Source: Halobacillus massiliensis
GTDB lineage: Bacteria > Bacillota > Bacilli > Bacillales > Halobacillaceae
Assembly (NCBI RefSeq): GCF_900166625.1
Contig: NZ_LT800499.1
Span: forward strand, 1,530,630-1,594,629
Length of the DNA stretch: 64,000 nucleotides
Direction: 5' to 3'
Position numbers and translations under genes: made by a program. The notes beneath the pieces are model-generated. The model was not told the origin of the DNA, ran no database searches, and saw only the letters and a list, made by a program, of their open reading frames with translations. How positions within the stretch are numbered: the first letter of the stretch is position 1; every line of letters begins with the position of its first letter. Of this stretch, positions 46,998 through 57,349 are shown piece after piece.

Positions 46998-47918
46998 TTA
47001 TGAAGGAAGATCTTCTCCGATTATTCGAACTTCTCGCTCTAACTCCACACCGAAGTTTTCTTTTACTGTTTTTTGAACGTGCTCAATCAAACGGATATAT
47101 TCATCCGTTGTCGCATTATCTTTATTGATAATAAAACCTGCATGTTTTGTAGAAACTTCCGCTCCTCCAATACTTGTTCCCTGAAGGTGGCTGTCCTGGA
47201 TCAGCTTTCCGGCAAAATAACCGGGAGGGCGTTTAAACACACTACCGCATGAAGGATACTCGAGAGGCTGTTTGGATTCGCGCTTGTGTGTCAGATCATC
47301 CATAACCGCTTTAATATCCTCAGTTTTCCCTGGTTTCAGGCTGAATGTAGCTTCTATAACAATGTCTTTATTTTTATCGATATTACTCGTTCGGTAATCG
47401 AGATCTAAATCTGAAGCCAGACGCTTTACTAAGTTTCCGTCCCGGTCAATGACATACGCATAATCAAGCACGTCTTTTATTTCACCGCCGTATGCGCCAG
47501 CGTTCATATATAGAGCACCACCAACAGTGCCGGGAATACCACAGGCGAATTCAAGACCAGATAAGTTCTCTTTTAATGCTTGGCGGGAAACGTCAATAAT
47601 ACGTGCTCCGCTTTGGGCGACTATCGTATTTCCATCTGTGGAGATATCATTTAAATCTTTAAGGTTAATAACGATCCCTCTTATTCCACCATCTTTTATG
47701 ATGAGATTCGAACCGTTTCCTAGTAAGGTAAATGGGATGTCTTCTTCATTTGAAAATTTCACGACATTCTGAATTTCTTTAAATGTAGTAGGAGTAATGA
47801 AGAAATCCGCTTTACCGCCCAGTTTAGTATATAGATGGTTTCTCAGCATTTCATCTACTTTTACATTATCCTTTTTAACAAGCTCCAATAATTTTTCATA
47901 AATCTTTTGTTTATCCAT
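46998..47918 (-). CDS. murB: UDP-N-acetylenolpyruvoylglucosamine reductase MurB
   Basis: 306 residues from the ATG nine bases after an AGGA; TTG and GTG codons at 47927/47924 are less likely. FAD-binding [36 protein letters not shown], and the catalytic region [21 protein letters not shown], with Ser-type active site of type II MurB. It reduces enolpyruvyl-UDP-GlcNAc for peptidoglycan. It is transcribed alone, away from the mur cluster. Confidence 0.95.
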   Translation of the reverse strand: MDKQKIYEKLLELVKKDNVKVDEMLRNHLYTKLGGKADFFITPTTFKEIQNVVKFSNEEDIPFTLLGNGSNLIIKDGGIRGIVINLKDLNDISTDGNTIVAQSGARIIDVSRQALKENLSGLEFACGIPGTVGGALYMNAGAYGGEIKDVLDYAYVIDRDGNLVKRLASDLDLDYRTSNIDKNKDIVIEATFSLKPGKTEDIKAVMDDLTHKRESKQPLEYPSCGSVFKRPPGYFAGKLIQDSHLQGTSIGGAEVSTKHAGFIINKDNATTDEYIRLIEHVQKTVKENFGVELEREVRIIGEDLPS

Positions 47919-48053
47919 GAACACCAATCCTATTTAAAATAGTCATTATTATTGAAGTTTATAACAAATCAGTGGGAAAGCAAAGTTTTTTTCTTAAATT
48001 GATTATTGATCAGTACCGTCTTAACTATTTTATTTATTTTATGGATAAATGTG

Positions 48054-48103
48054 TATTATGTAAGCGTTTCACTTAAAAGAAAGTTGGCTATTTTCTGAAT
48101 ATT
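48054..48103 (+). promoter_or_regulatory. ilvD upstream region with CodY-like box
   Basis: TATTTTCTGAATATT at 48089-48103 matches the CodY motif AATTTTCWGAAAATT at 13 of 15 positions. TATTAT at 48054-48059 is a possible -10, which would place the box about 25 bases inside the transcript, consistent with repression by roadblock. No T-box leader is seen. Confidence 0.6.
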
Positions 48104-48182
48104 GATTGCGAACATTGTCGGAAATCTGTATCATCATTATAAGTAGATGTTTACACCTACATTGGATGAACTTGAGGAAGGG

Positions 48183-49889
48183 ATGAGAGAAGTGTCTGAG
48201 AAAAAGGATTTAAGAATTCGCAGTAAAGTAATCAGCGAAGGAGTAAATCGTGTGCCGAACAGGTCTATGCTTCGTGCCGTCGGATTTACAGATGAAGATT
48301 TTAAAAAGCCGATGATCGGGATCGCAAGTACGTGGAGCGAAGTTACTCCTTGTAACGTACATATCGATGGCTTGGCAAGAAACGCAAAATCAGGGGCTTC
48401 GAACAACGGAGGAGCTCCGATGATTTTTAATACAATAACAGTATCTGACGGAATTGCGATGGGGCATGAAGGTATGCACTATTCGCTTCCAAGCCGAGAA
48501 ATTATAGCTGATTCCATTGAAACCGTTGCGGGAGCGGAACGTCTGGATGGAGTGGTCGCAATCGGTGGCTGTGATAAAACTACACCTGGGTGTTTAATGG
48601 CCCTGGGCCGCCTTAATATACCGTCAGTTTATGTGTACGGAGGCACTATCCAGCCCGGTAAGCTCGATGGAAAAGATATTGATATTGTCTCTTCCTTTGA
48701 AGCGGTTGGCCAATATCATGAAGGAACAATTGATGATGCCCAGCTTCATAAAGTTGAATGTCACGCATGTCCTGGTGCAGGAGCTTGCGGCGGTATGTAT
48801 ACGGCCAATACAATGGCTGCAGCAGTAGAAGCGCTTGGTATGAGTATTCCTGGTTCTTCTTCGACTCCGGCAGTCAATGATTACAAGGAACAGGAGTGTG
48901 AGCAGGCAGGAGAGCTTGTCATCAACTTGCTTGAGCAGGACATATACCCAAGAGACATTATGACTAAGGAAGCATTTGAAAATGCGATCACTGTAGTTAT
49001 GGCTCTCGGTGGTTCAAGTAATGCATTCCTCCATTTAACGGCAATCGCTCATTCAGCAGGTGTGGATTTGTCTATTGATGATTTTGAACGCATCCGTCTA
49101 AACGTACCTCATATTGCAGACATGAAGCCGAGCGGCAAATACGTGATGCAGGACTTGTATGAAGCAGGCGGAGTGCCTGCAGTTATGAAAGTGCTTCTGG
49201 AAGAAGGGCTTCTTCATGGAGATTGTCTGACCGTTACAGGCAGAACATTAGCAGAGAACCTTTCTGAAGCGCCGCCGCTAAAAGAAGATCAACAGGTTAT
49301 CGTACCTTTTGACAAGCCGATCAAGCCGAACGGTCCATTGGTTCTTTTAAAAGGAAACCTTGCGCCTGAAGGGGCAGTAGCTAAAATGTCCGGACAGAAA
49401 ATCAGTCGTTTTGAAGGACCTGCCCGCGTGTTTGATAGTGAAGCGGAAACAACAGAGGCCATTGTAAATAATAAAGTAAAAGAAGGCGATGTTGTCGTCA
49501 TTCGAAATGTTGGGCCAAAAGGCGGACCAGGAATGCCGGAAATGTTGTCCATTACAGCTATGATTGTCGGAAAAGGACTAAATGGAAAAGTAGCTCTTCT
49601 TACGGACGGGCGTTTTTCCGGAGGATCGCACGGCTTTGTTATTGGTCATATAGCGCCTGAATCTGCGGTCGGAGGTCCGATCGGTCTATTGAAGGATGGA
49701 GACATCATTACTATTGACAGTGACACCCAGGAAATCAATTTTGAAATTTCTGAGGAAGAGTTTGAAAAGCGTCAGAGAGAATGGGTACGTCCTGAACCTA
49801 AACATAAAACAGGAATGCTTGCTAAATATGCTCGTCTCGTTTCCTCGGCATCTAAAGGTGCGGTCACGGATCACGATTATGAACAATAA
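48183..49889 (+). CDS. ilvD: Dihydroxy-acid dehydratase IlvD
   Basis: 568 residues from the ATG at 48183; a GTG at 48192 fits the AGGAAGGG site about as well. The iron-sulfur cysteines are in [13 protein letters not shown] and [19 protein letters not shown], and the C-terminal [19 protein letters not shown] is conserved. It makes branched-chain 2-keto acids for Ile/Val. It stands alone, without ilvBHC or leu genes nearby. Confidence 0.95.
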   Translation: MREVSEKKDLRIRSKVISEGVNRVPNRSMLRAVGFTDEDFKKPMIGIASTWSEVTPCNVHIDGLARNAKSGASNNGGAPMIFNTITVSDGIAMGHEGMHYSLPSREIIADSIETVAGAERLDGVVAIGGCDKTTPGCLMALGRLNIPSVYVYGGTIQPGKLDGKDIDIVSSFEAVGQYHEGTIDDAQLHKVECHACPGAGACGGMYTANTMAAAVEALGMSIPGSSSTPAVNDYKEQECEQAGELVINLLEQDIYPRDIMTKEAFENAITVVMALGGSSNAFLHLTAIAHSAGVDLSIDDFERIRLNVPHIADMKPSGKYVMQDLYEAGGVPAVMKVLLEEGLLHGDCLTVTGRTLAENLSEAPPLKEDQQVIVPFDKPIKPNGPLVLLKGNLAPEGAVAKMSGQKISRFEGPARVFDSEAETTEAIVNNKVKEGDVVVIRNVGPKGGPGMPEMLSITAMIVGKGLNGKVALLTDGRFSGGSHGFVIGHIAPESAVGGPIGLLKDGDIITIDSDTQEINFEISEEEFEKRQREWVRPEPKHKTGMLAKYARLVSSASKGAVTDHDYEQ

Positions 49890-49906
49890 AATAGAATTTA
49901 TTATGG

Positions 49907-49934
49907 CTGTCGGGATTATCCCGACAGTTTTTTT
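49907..49934 (+). terminator. ilvD terminator
   Basis: CTGTCGGG pairs with CCCGACAG around ATTAT, then T7. The remaining 270 bases to the Fur region hold only a second weak hairpin with a T run near 50070-50100. Confidence 0.92.
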
Positions 49935-50203
49935 ATTTTAAGTAATGCTGTCCGTAACCTAACCGTATATTTATTATTTACGGAAAACATGCATTGAGAA
50001 TCTAAAAGATAAGATAAAAGACTCAAATTCTGTAGTTAAATGAGAAGCTTCACCAATTCTTCAAGCAGGTATACCACATCATAGGTCTGCCTGTTTTTTT
50101 ATGGAAACAGAAGGATAAAAATTGAAATTATGCAGGATATTCAACTCACAGACCAACTTTAAAAATTCGTTAAAATTCTGAAATAAGTAGCTCATAAGTT
50201 TCA

Positions 50204-50253
50204 TTGACATTGATAATCATTATCAATTATGCTTTAATTGAAAATAATTATCA
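50204..50253 (+). promoter_or_regulatory. Siderophore operon promoter with two Fur boxes
   Basis: Perfect -35 TTGACA (50204-50209), 18 bases, TATGCT. TGATAATCATTATCA (50211-50225) is a perfect 7-1-7 Fur box inside the spacer, and TGAAAATAATTATCA (50239-50253) is a second with one mismatch. Iron repression is strongly expected. Confidence 0.93.
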
Positions 50254-50272
50254 ATTACTTGGAGGCGATCAT

Positions 50273-51811
50273 TTGCCGGCACAACTAATCGGTCATAGTT
50301 ATACTCCCAATATTAAACAAAATTTTAATCATCTGTTTTTAAATAAACAGCCTGAAGGAATAAAAGAATTTGAAGAGATTATTCAAAAAGTCGTAAACCA
50401 ATTAATCGATATTAATTTAGAACAAACAGTTCCCTATCAAGGGAAACTTCCTTCACAGGTGGAGGAAGAGGTAAGAAATATTATTACTTTTAAGCGAGAA
50501 GGAGAATCCATTGAAGAAGTTCTCCAAATGATAGGGCCTGCAATTATGCAGAACAGTCTGCATGTAACGGACGAACGGTCGATGGGCCACTTACACTGTC
50601 CACCGCTATTAGCCGGAGTTGCTGCTGAATTAATTATAAGCGTATACAACCAGTCGATGGACTCCTGGGATCAAAGCCCGGCAGCTACCTTTGTAGAAGA
50701 AGAAATGATCAGCTGGTTAATCAATCAGTATCAGTTAAGTGGAAATGCAGATGGAGTGTTTACAAGCGGAGGTACACAATCGAATTACATGGGGCTGCTT
50801 CTGGCCCGGGACGCGTTCTGTGAGAAAAAATGGAATCACAATGTGAAAAAATACGGGCTTCCTTATGAAGCTTCTAACATGAAAATTCTTTGTTCTGAAG
50901 AAGCACACTTCACAGTAAAGAAATCAGCTTACCAGTTAGGGCTCGGTGAAGATGCGGTAGTTTCCATTCCTACCGATTCCAAACACAGGATGTGTGTAAA
51001 AGAAGCCGAACAGAAGCTTAAAGAGTTAATTGCAGAAGAAAGTTATCCTTTTGCTATCGTGGGAACATGTGGCACAACAGACTTTGGAAGCATAGATCCA
51101 TTAACAGAACTTGCTTCATTAGCCGATCAGTATGACTTATGGTTCCATGCCGACGCCGCGTATGGCGGTGCGCTAATATTAAGTGAATCACACGCTGACA
51201 AGCTTAAAGGCCTCTCGCTGGCTGATTCCATTACAGTAGATTTCCACAAGCTTTTTTATCAGCCGATCAGTTGCGGAGCTTTTTTAATAAACGATAAAAG
51301 AAATTTCAAATACATCAATCACCATGCGGATTATTTAAATCCTGAAGAGGATGAGGAAGGAGGCATGCCTCACCTTGTTAATAAATCAGTTGCCACAACA
51401 CGTCGGTTTGACGCTTTAAAGCTGTTTATGACACTTAAAGTTGTAGGCCTCTCCCAGATGCAGCAAATGGTAGACCATACATTTGTAACTGCGAAAGAAA
51501 CAGCAGCTACCATTCAGAGGATGGAATATCTAACTGTTGCTAACCCTGAACCTGAATTAAATACTGTGATCTTTCGTTTTGAGGGTGAGGATATAAGCCC
51601 TGAAGAATTAAGTGAACTGAACAGAAAGATTCAGCAGGAAATGCTGTTCAGTGGAAGAGCTATCGCAGCAAAGACAAAAGTTTATGGTCATACTTACATG
51701 AAATTTACGCTGCTAAACCCAAGAACTTCCAGTGTGGATACACAGGAAGTTTTAGAGGAAATTCAGTCCCTTGGTTTAAAATTTCTCAAAGCAAAGGAGG
51801 AGCTTAAATGA
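50273..51811 (+). CDS. PLP-dependent decarboxylase, probably L-2,4-diaminobutyrate decarboxylase (RhbB-like)
   Basis: 512 residues from the TTG after TTGGAGGCGA; the longer frame starts inside the promoter. Group II PLP decarboxylase: TSGGTQSNYMGLLLARD, HADAAYGGALIL and the PLP Lys in ADSITVDFHKLFYQP. First gene of an operon in the order of rhizobial rhbBCDEF, where RhbB makes 1,3-diaminopropane from diaminobutyrate. A lysine or ornithine decarboxylase (cadaverine or putrescine hydroxamates) cannot be excluded by sequence alone. Confidence 0.88.
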   Translation: MPAQLIGHSYTPNIKQNFNHLFLNKQPEGIKEFEEIIQKVVNQLIDINLEQTVPYQGKLPSQVEEEVRNIITFKREGESIEEVLQMIGPAIMQNSLHVTDERSMGHLHCPPLLAGVAAELIISVYNQSMDSWDQSPAATFVEEEMISWLINQYQLSGNADGVFTSGGTQSNYMGLLLARDAFCEKKWNHNVKKYGLPYEASNMKILCSEEAHFTVKKSAYQLGLGEDAVVSIPTDSKHRMCVKEAEQKLKELIAEESYPFAIVGTCGTTDFGSIDPLTELASLADQYDLWFHADAAYGGALILSESHADKLKGLSLADSITVDFHKLFYQPISCGAFLINDKRNFKYINHHADYLNPEEDEEGGMPHLVNKSVATTRRFDALKLFMTLKVVGLSQMQQMVDHTFVTAKETAATIQRMEYLTVANPEPELNTVIFRFEGEDISPEELSELNRKIQQEMLFSGRAIAAKTKVYGHTYMKFTLLNPRTSSVDTQEVLEEIQSLGLKFLKAKEELK

Positions 51812-53562
51812 TGAATGTGAAGAAGTATGCAGAACAAACCACGATGCAGAGCTTTTTGAACTGTTATTTAAGAGAAACAGGCAACTTTGAAGTGAAACAG
51901 GAGGATGCTGGTTTGGAGGTTTTTGAAATTTCTTTACCTCATCTGGAAGCTAAAATCTCAATCCCTGTCGGATACAGATCAATTACTGCAAGACATGTGT
52001 TTCAGTTCCCTATTTATTTAATAAAAAATAAGAACAAAATGGAACTTGATTATATTTCACTTGTCTCTCTCATTATGAAAGATCTTGCTGTTGAATATGG
52101 GAGAGAGGAAACGGAAGATGAGCTAATGCTTCGGGTAATATTAAGCTGTCAGCAGATTGCTAAATATATAGAATCCCGTGAAAAAGATGTTCCACACTTA
52201 TTGGATCATGAGTTTGATTTCATTGAAGCCGAGCAGTCTCTGCTGATTGGACATATGCTGCATCCAACACCAAAAAGTAAACAAGGCCTCAGCGTGGAAG
52301 AGGATGAGCTTCTTTCCCCGGAACTAAAAGGCGAATTTGAACTTCATTACTTTAAAGTGAGTAAGAAGTGGATTAATGAAGATTTTGCTGCTAATGAAAA
52401 AGCGTCCGATCAGGTCATGAAATTTTTAAAAGAGGATAAAGAATTCAATTCGGGTTTAATTGAACAGGCTGTGAAAGAAGATTCTGCACTTCTTCCCGTC
52501 CATCCCCTTCAAGCTAAAGACATGTTAAAGGATGAACGAGTCCAGGAGTTGATGCAATCAGGCCATGCGGCTTACTTAGGGCCTCAGGGGTCGAAAGTAA
52601 AGTCCACTTCCTCGTTTAGAACGGTATATCGTGAAGACTACCCTTACATGCTAAAGTTCTCTGTACCTATAAAAATTACTAACTCCCTCAGAGGAAACTT
52701 ACAAAAAGAACTCGATCGAGGAGTAGAAGTTTCAAGGCTTTTAAATACGGACTTCGGCAAGAAAATCAGACAGCAGCATCCCTATTTTCAAGTGATTGAA
52801 GATCCTGGTTATATGAAACTTGACGTTGCAAGCCCTACTGTAGCGTATGATGTCGTGCTGCGGACAAACCCCTTTCATAATCAGCGGAAATCCGTAACAT
52901 TAATTGCTGGATTATGTCAGGAACAACCGTTTTCCGGTCGTGCAAGACTGGCTTCTATCATTGAAAAACTGGCACAGGAAGAAAATCGGACAACTGCGGA
53001 AGTCAGTAAGGACTGGTTTCGAAAATATGTGAAGATAACCGTTGGACCGCTTCTTTCAATCTTTGATGAATATGGTCTTGCACTTGAAGCACACCAGCAG
53101 AATTCACTCGTTGAGCTTGAAGGCGGGTACCCATCCATGTTCTATTATCGTGATAACCAAGGATACTATTTTAGTGAAACTAAAGCAGATAAGCTCAGAG
53201 GCTTTCTGCCAACCTTAAATGAAAAAAGTGACACAATCTGTGAGGATGAGATCGCTGTGGAGCGGCTGCGTTATTACTTTTTCATTAACCATTTGTTTGG
53301 TTTAATCAACAGTTTCGGTACACAAAAACTGGCAGATGAAGAAGAGTTAATAGATATTGTTCGTGAAAAACTCGAACAATTTGATCCAAATTCTTTATTA
53401 ATTCACAGCTTATTACATTCTTCTGTACTGGCAGGTAAAGCCAACCTTCTGACCCGTTTTTATAATATGGATGAACTCCAGGGATCACTAGCCAACCAGT
53501 CGGTTTATACCTATATCGACAATCCGCTCATTAAGAAGGCAGGGATACTCCATGAAAGCTGA
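51808..53562 (+). CDS. NIS siderophore synthetase, IucA/IucC family (RhbC-like)
   Basis: 584 residues; ATGA overlap with the decarboxylase, with AAAGGAGG ahead. IucA/IucC family features: ALLPVHPLQAKDML, KSTSSFRTV, LKFSVPIKITNSLRG, and the active region ALEAHQQNSLVELEGG, then a ferric-reductase-like C-terminal domain. It condenses citrate with an amine or hydroxamate using ATP, probably one of the two amide bonds. Paired with a second synthetase at 55426. Confidence 0.93.
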   Translation: MMNVKKYAEQTTMQSFLNCYLRETGNFEVKQEDAGLEVFEISLPHLEAKISIPVGYRSITARHVFQFPIYLIKNKNKMELDYISLVSLIMKDLAVEYGREETEDELMLRVILSCQQIAKYIESREKDVPHLLDHEFDFIEAEQSLLIGHMLHPTPKSKQGLSVEEDELLSPELKGEFELHYFKVSKKWINEDFAANEKASDQVMKFLKEDKEFNSGLIEQAVKEDSALLPVHPLQAKDMLKDERVQELMQSGHAAYLGPQGSKVKSTSSFRTVYREDYPYMLKFSVPIKITNSLRGNLQKELDRGVEVSRLLNTDFGKKIRQQHPYFQVIEDPGYMKLDVASPTVAYDVVLRTNPFHNQRKSVTLIAGLCQEQPFSGRARLASIIEKLAQEENRTTAEVSKDWFRKYVKITVGPLLSIFDEYGLALEAHQQNSLVELEGGYPSMFYYRDNQGYYFSETKADKLRGFLPTLNEKSDTICEDEIAVERLRYYFFINHLFGLINSFGTQKLADEEELIDIVREKLEQFDPNSLLIHSLLHSSVLAGKANLLTRFYNMDELQGSLANQSVYTYIDNPLIKKAGILHES

Positions 53563-54136
53563 ATTTAATAAATATGACGAGGAAATAGAAAAAGATATAT
53601 CGTTTGTGCCTTATGATATGGAAGAGCATTTTCCTTTGATTCTTAAGTGGATGCATGAGGACCATGTGATTCCTTACTGGTCCTTAAACAAGCCGGAAGA
53701 AGAGTTGAAGAGTCACATGGAAAAAGCCATGAAAGATGCTCACCAGAACCTCTATATTGGATATTTAGATGGAATCCCAATGAGTTACTGGGAAGCTTAC
53801 TGGGTAAAAGGAGATGTGATTGAAGACTATTATGAGTCTTCCCTCAAGGATCAAGGCATTCATTTATTAATAGGTGAAGCAGATTACTTAGGAAAAGGCT
53901 TGTCTCTTCCGTTATTAAGGGCTATGGTCAATTTCCAGTTTAAGCACAGGGAGACGATGAAAGTCGTCTCAGAACCGGATCACCGTAATGAAAAAATGAT
54001 CCATGTTTTTGAAAAATGCGGGTTTGATAAAATATCTAAAATTGATCTTCCCGAAAAAACAGCACAATTTATGATCTGTTCACGGGAGAAATTTGAAAAG
54101 AGGTGGTCCTATGAATACTCAAACACCCATTTATGA
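53552..54136 (+). CDS. Siderophore GNAT acetyltransferase (IucB/RhbD-like)
   Basis: 194 residues, overlapping the first synthetase by 11 bases. IucB-type GNAT: FVPYDMEEHFPLILKWMHEDHVIPYWSLNKP, then the acetyl-CoA region EADYLGKGLSLPLLRAMVNF and DHRNEKMIHVFEKCGF. It should acetylate the N-hydroxylated diamine to form the hydroxamate. The acyl group is probably acetyl. Confidence 0.92.
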   Translation: MKAEFNKYDEEIEKDISFVPYDMEEHFPLILKWMHEDHVIPYWSLNKPEEELKSHMEKAMKDAHQNLYIGYLDGIPMSYWEAYWVKGDVIEDYYESSLKDQGIHLLIGEADYLGKGLSLPLLRAMVNFQFKHRETMKVVSEPDHRNEKMIHVFEKCGFDKISKIDLPEKTAQFMICSREKFEKRWSYEYSNTHL

Positions 54137-55448
54137 TGTGATCGGGATCGGACTGGGACCCTTCAATTTGGGACTTGCTGCTATGCTCGATGGCATTGAG
54201 GAAATCGATGGACTTTTTCTTGAAAAAGAAGAGGAGTTTAACTGGCACCCTGGAATGATGATTGAAGGAACGACTTTACAAGTACCGTTTTTTGCCGATC
54301 TCGTAAGTCTGGCAGATGTGAAAAGTCCTTATACGTTCTTAAATTATTTACAAGAGAAAGGGCGGCTCTATCACTTTTATTTTTTAGAAAAGTTCCATAT
54401 TTCTAGAAAAGAGTACAACGACTACTGTCGCTGGGTTTCTGAACAGCTGCCTTCCTGTTTATTTAATAACGAGGTAACTTCTATTCATAAGACAGAAGGT
54501 AAGGATGGTGAAGAGCTTCTGGAAGTAAGGACTTCCCATCAAACTTTTCTTTCCAGAAACCTCATTATAGGTATTGGTACTCAGCCTTATGTGCCTCAAC
54601 ATTTAAGAAAACATCTTGGCAAAAACGTTTTTCATACTGGAGATTACTTGAACAATACCTCTGCACTTGAAGAGGCGGATGCTGTAACAGTGATCGGATC
54701 AGGACAGAGCTCAGCAGAAGTATTCCTGGATTTACTGCAAAAAAGAGGGACAGATGCAGATCTTCATTGGTATACACGCTCAAAAGGCTTCTTCCCAATG
54801 GAATATTCAAAGCTCGGCTTGGAATATTTTTCACCAGATTATACTCACTTTTTCTATCAGCTGTCTCAGGAAAAGAAGGACAAGCTCTTAAAGCAGCAGG
54901 ATCTTTTATATAAAGGGATTAGTACGGATACCATTGCTGATATTTATGACACACTGTATGAAGGAAGTGTGGGTGACGACAAAATGAATGTGCGGCTGCA
55001 GGCAATGTCAGAACTTGAGTCACTGGAATACAAAGCTGGACAATGGCAGGCTGAGTTTCGGCAGGTTATTACAAAGGAACCGTTTTTCCGAGACAGTGAT
55101 ATCATCATTTTAGGAACGGGTTATCAGCAGAGAATTCCTGAATTTCTTGGACCAATAAGCAGTAATATCGACTATGACGAACAGGGAAGATTTAAAGTGA
55201 AAGAAAATTATCAGCTCAGTACAAATATGGAAGCGGATGTCTATGTTCAAAATGGAGAGATGCATACACATGGTGTAGGAGCCCCGGATCTCGGCTTAGG
55301 TGCCTATCGAAACACAATTATTATAAATAATCTTGCGGGACGTGAGATTTTCCCAATTAGAGATAAGCATGTATTTCAAACTTTCGGTACAAAAGGATTT
55401 CATTCAAATGAAAAGGAGAGGAACTATGCAGTTAACACCAGAGCTTAA
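54111..55448 (+). CDS. Siderophore diamine N-hydroxylase (IucD/RhbE-like)
   Basis: 445 residues from the ATG after AAGAGGTGG, overlapping the acetyltransferase by 26 bases. FAD motif VIGIGLGPFNLGLAAML (residues 9-25), NADPH motif VTVIGSGQSSAEVFLDLL, and IILGTGYQQRIP near the C-terminus: lysine/ornithine N-monooxygenase family. In this operon the substrate is probably 1,3-diaminopropane. Also overlaps the next gene. Confidence 0.94.
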   Translation: MNTQTPIYDVIGIGLGPFNLGLAAMLDGIEEIDGLFLEKEEEFNWHPGMMIEGTTLQVPFFADLVSLADVKSPYTFLNYLQEKGRLYHFYFLEKFHISRKEYNDYCRWVSEQLPSCLFNNEVTSIHKTEGKDGEELLEVRTSHQTFLSRNLIIGIGTQPYVPQHLRKHLGKNVFHTGDYLNNTSALEEADAVTVIGSGQSSAEVFLDLLQKRGTDADLHWYTRSKGFFPMEYSKLGLEYFSPDYTHFFYQLSQEKKDKLLKQQDLLYKGISTDTIADIYDTLYEGSVGDDKMNVRLQAMSELESLEYKAGQWQAEFRQVITKEPFFRDSDIIILGTGYQQRIPEFLGPISSNIDYDEQGRFKVKENYQLSTNMEADVYVQNGEMHTHGVGAPDLGLGAYRNTIIINNLAGREIFPIRDKHVFQTFGTKGFHSNEKERNYAVNTRA

Positions 55449-57222
55449 AAAAAATTTAAATCAAAACCATTGGATAGCAGCCAATAAGAGACTGCTCGCT
55501 AAAATGGTTTCAGAATATATGTATGAAGATATGATACAGCCTGAACAGATAGGGACGAATTTGTATCAGCTTGACGTGAAAGAGGACAAGACGTATCAGT
55601 TCAAAGCTGAAGAACGTTACTTTGACAGCTATGATGTGGATGCTTACTCTATAGAAATACATGAAAAAGAAAAAAAATTGCCTGCAGTTAGTGCCATTGA
55701 GTTTCTATTAGACATTCAGCCGCACATCGGGATGTCTGGAGAAACCGCTGGACATTTAATAAGAGAGTTAAACCATACGCTGTTAGCGGATGTCCACTTA
55801 ATGCAAAAACGTCTTACGTCAGATGAACTGATTAACACAGACTACGCAGAGCTTGAAGGAAACATGGGCGGTCACCCCTGGATTACTTATAATAAAGGGC
55901 GGATAGGATTCGGGTATGATGATTATCTTAAATATGCTCCTGAACAGCAGCAGACCATTCAGCTTCATTGGCTGGCTGTTGATAAAAATACAGCTAGTTT
56001 TCAGTCAGTAGAAGGATTATCTTTTACTGAACTAATCGAAGAGGAACTGAGTGAACGAGAAAGAAATGGATTCACTCAGGTGATCGAATCCTATGGTGCA
56101 AATCCTGATAATTATTATTTAATGCCTGTTCATGAATGGCAGTGGAACAACATGATTGTAACCCAATTCGCAGAAGATTTAGCGAATCAGCGGATTATTC
56201 CTTTAGGAGCAGCTAATGATGAATATTTGCCGCAGCAGTCGATCCGCACCTTCGTGAACCGTTCCAATTCATCGAAGCATCACGTGAAGCTTCCGATGAG
56301 CATTCTTAATACACTCGTATATCGGGGACTGCCTTCAGAGCGGACACTTATCGCACCTAAAATTACGGGGTTTATAAAAGAAATTTATCAAAAAGATGAT
56401 TTCTTAAAAGACGAGTGCCGGGTCGTGCTTCCTGGGGAAATTGCCAGTATCGACGTTTCAAACCGTTACTTTGAACAATTGGAGCATGCGCCTTATCAAT
56501 ACCTTGAAATGCTGGGTGCGATATGGCGTGAGAGTATTTACACTTACCTTGACGAAGGGGAACATGCTGTTACTTTAGCAGCGCTTCTTCACGAAGATTA
56601 CCAAGGAAAACCATTTATTCAGAGTCTGATAGAACAGTCTCGACTCACTGGAGAAGAATGGATGAACCAATTCTTCAAAGTAGTTATGGAGCCCCTGCTG
56701 CATTTTCTTTATCAATATGGGACGGTGTTTTCTCCGCATGGACAAAATACGATTCTTATTTTAAAAGATAATAAGCCCCATCGGCTGGCAGTAAAGGATT
56801 TTGTGGATGATGTAAACATTAGTGACCAGCCTTTTGAAGAATTGAGCGGGTTAAGTCAGGAGCTGAAAGATGTTTTAAGAAGTGAACCGCCTGAAGGTTT
56901 GACTCAATTTATTTTTACCGGCCTGTTTATTTGCCACCTGCGTTATTTAGCAAGCCTGCTTGATCAGCATAATTTATTAGGCGAAGAAGTATTTTGGCAA
57001 TCCTTAGCACAGTCGATCCATAATTATCAGGAGAAATTTCCGCACCTAAAAGAAAGATTTAAGTTATTTGATTTCTTTAAGGATAAGCTGACGAAACTGT
57101 GCTTAAACCGTAATCGGATGGTGGACTATGGATATGAAGATGGGGATGACCGACCACATGCTTCAGAATTTGGTAAAGTTAATAATGCCCTGGCACAGTG
57201 GAAGTCCCCTGTCAGCCAATAA
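55426..57222 (+). CDS. NIS siderophore synthetase, IucC-like (RhbF-like)
   Basis: 598 residues from the ATG after AAAAGGAGAGG, overlapping the hydroxylase by 23 bases. Family segments: EGNMGGHPWITYNKGRIGFG, LMPVHEWQWNNM, PQQSIRTFVNRS, HHVKLPMSILNTLVYRG and SPHGQNTILILKDN. Most similar to type C synthetases, which add the second hydroxamate to a mono-substituted citrate. With the first synthetase it completes a two-armed citrate siderophore. Confidence 0.94.
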   Translation: MQLTPELKKNLNQNHWIAANKRLLAKMVSEYMYEDMIQPEQIGTNLYQLDVKEDKTYQFKAEERYFDSYDVDAYSIEIHEKEKKLPAVSAIEFLLDIQPHIGMSGETAGHLIRELNHTLLADVHLMQKRLTSDELINTDYAELEGNMGGHPWITYNKGRIGFGYDDYLKYAPEQQQTIQLHWLAVDKNTASFQSVEGLSFTELIEEELSERERNGFTQVIESYGANPDNYYLMPVHEWQWNNMIVTQFAEDLANQRIIPLGAANDEYLPQQSIRTFVNRSNSSKHHVKLPMSILNTLVYRGLPSERTLIAPKITGFIKEIYQKDDFLKDECRVVLPGEIASIDVSNRYFEQLEHAPYQYLEMLGAIWRESIYTYLDEGEHAVTLAALLHEDYQGKPFIQSLIEQSRLTGEEWMNQFFKVVMEPLLHFLYQYGTVFSPHGQNTILILKDNKPHRLAVKDFVDDVNISDQPFEELSGLSQELKDVLRSEPPEGLTQFIFTGLFICHLRYLASLLDQHNLLGEEVFWQSLAQSIHNYQEKFPHLKERFKLFDFFKDKLTKLCLNRNRMVDYGYEDGDDRPHASEFGKVNNALAQWKSPVSQ

Positions 57223-57256
57223 GAATATAAGGAGTCAATCGGTTCAGATAAATACC

Positions 57257-57285
57257 AGCCTCTCTAATTGTAGAGAGGCTTTTTA
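57257..57285 (+). terminator. Siderophore operon terminator
   Basis: AGCCTCTCT pairs with AGAGAGGCT around AATTGT, then TTTTT. No transporter gene follows. Confidence 0.9.
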
Positions 57286-57349
57286 GATGTTTTAATCTTC
57301 CAGTTTGTGGTAGAGTACTATGTCAAATTTAAACGAAAGGATGGAAACA

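Noticed and set aside
48058-48072. cre-like TGTAAGCGTTTCA upstream of ilvD
   Set aside because: The right half is one base short of the CcpA consensus, and the CodY box downstream explains regulation better.
50060-50105. Second terminator or small RNA between ilvD and the Fur boxes
   Set aside because: A T run is present, but the stem before it is weak and interrupted; not enough to call.
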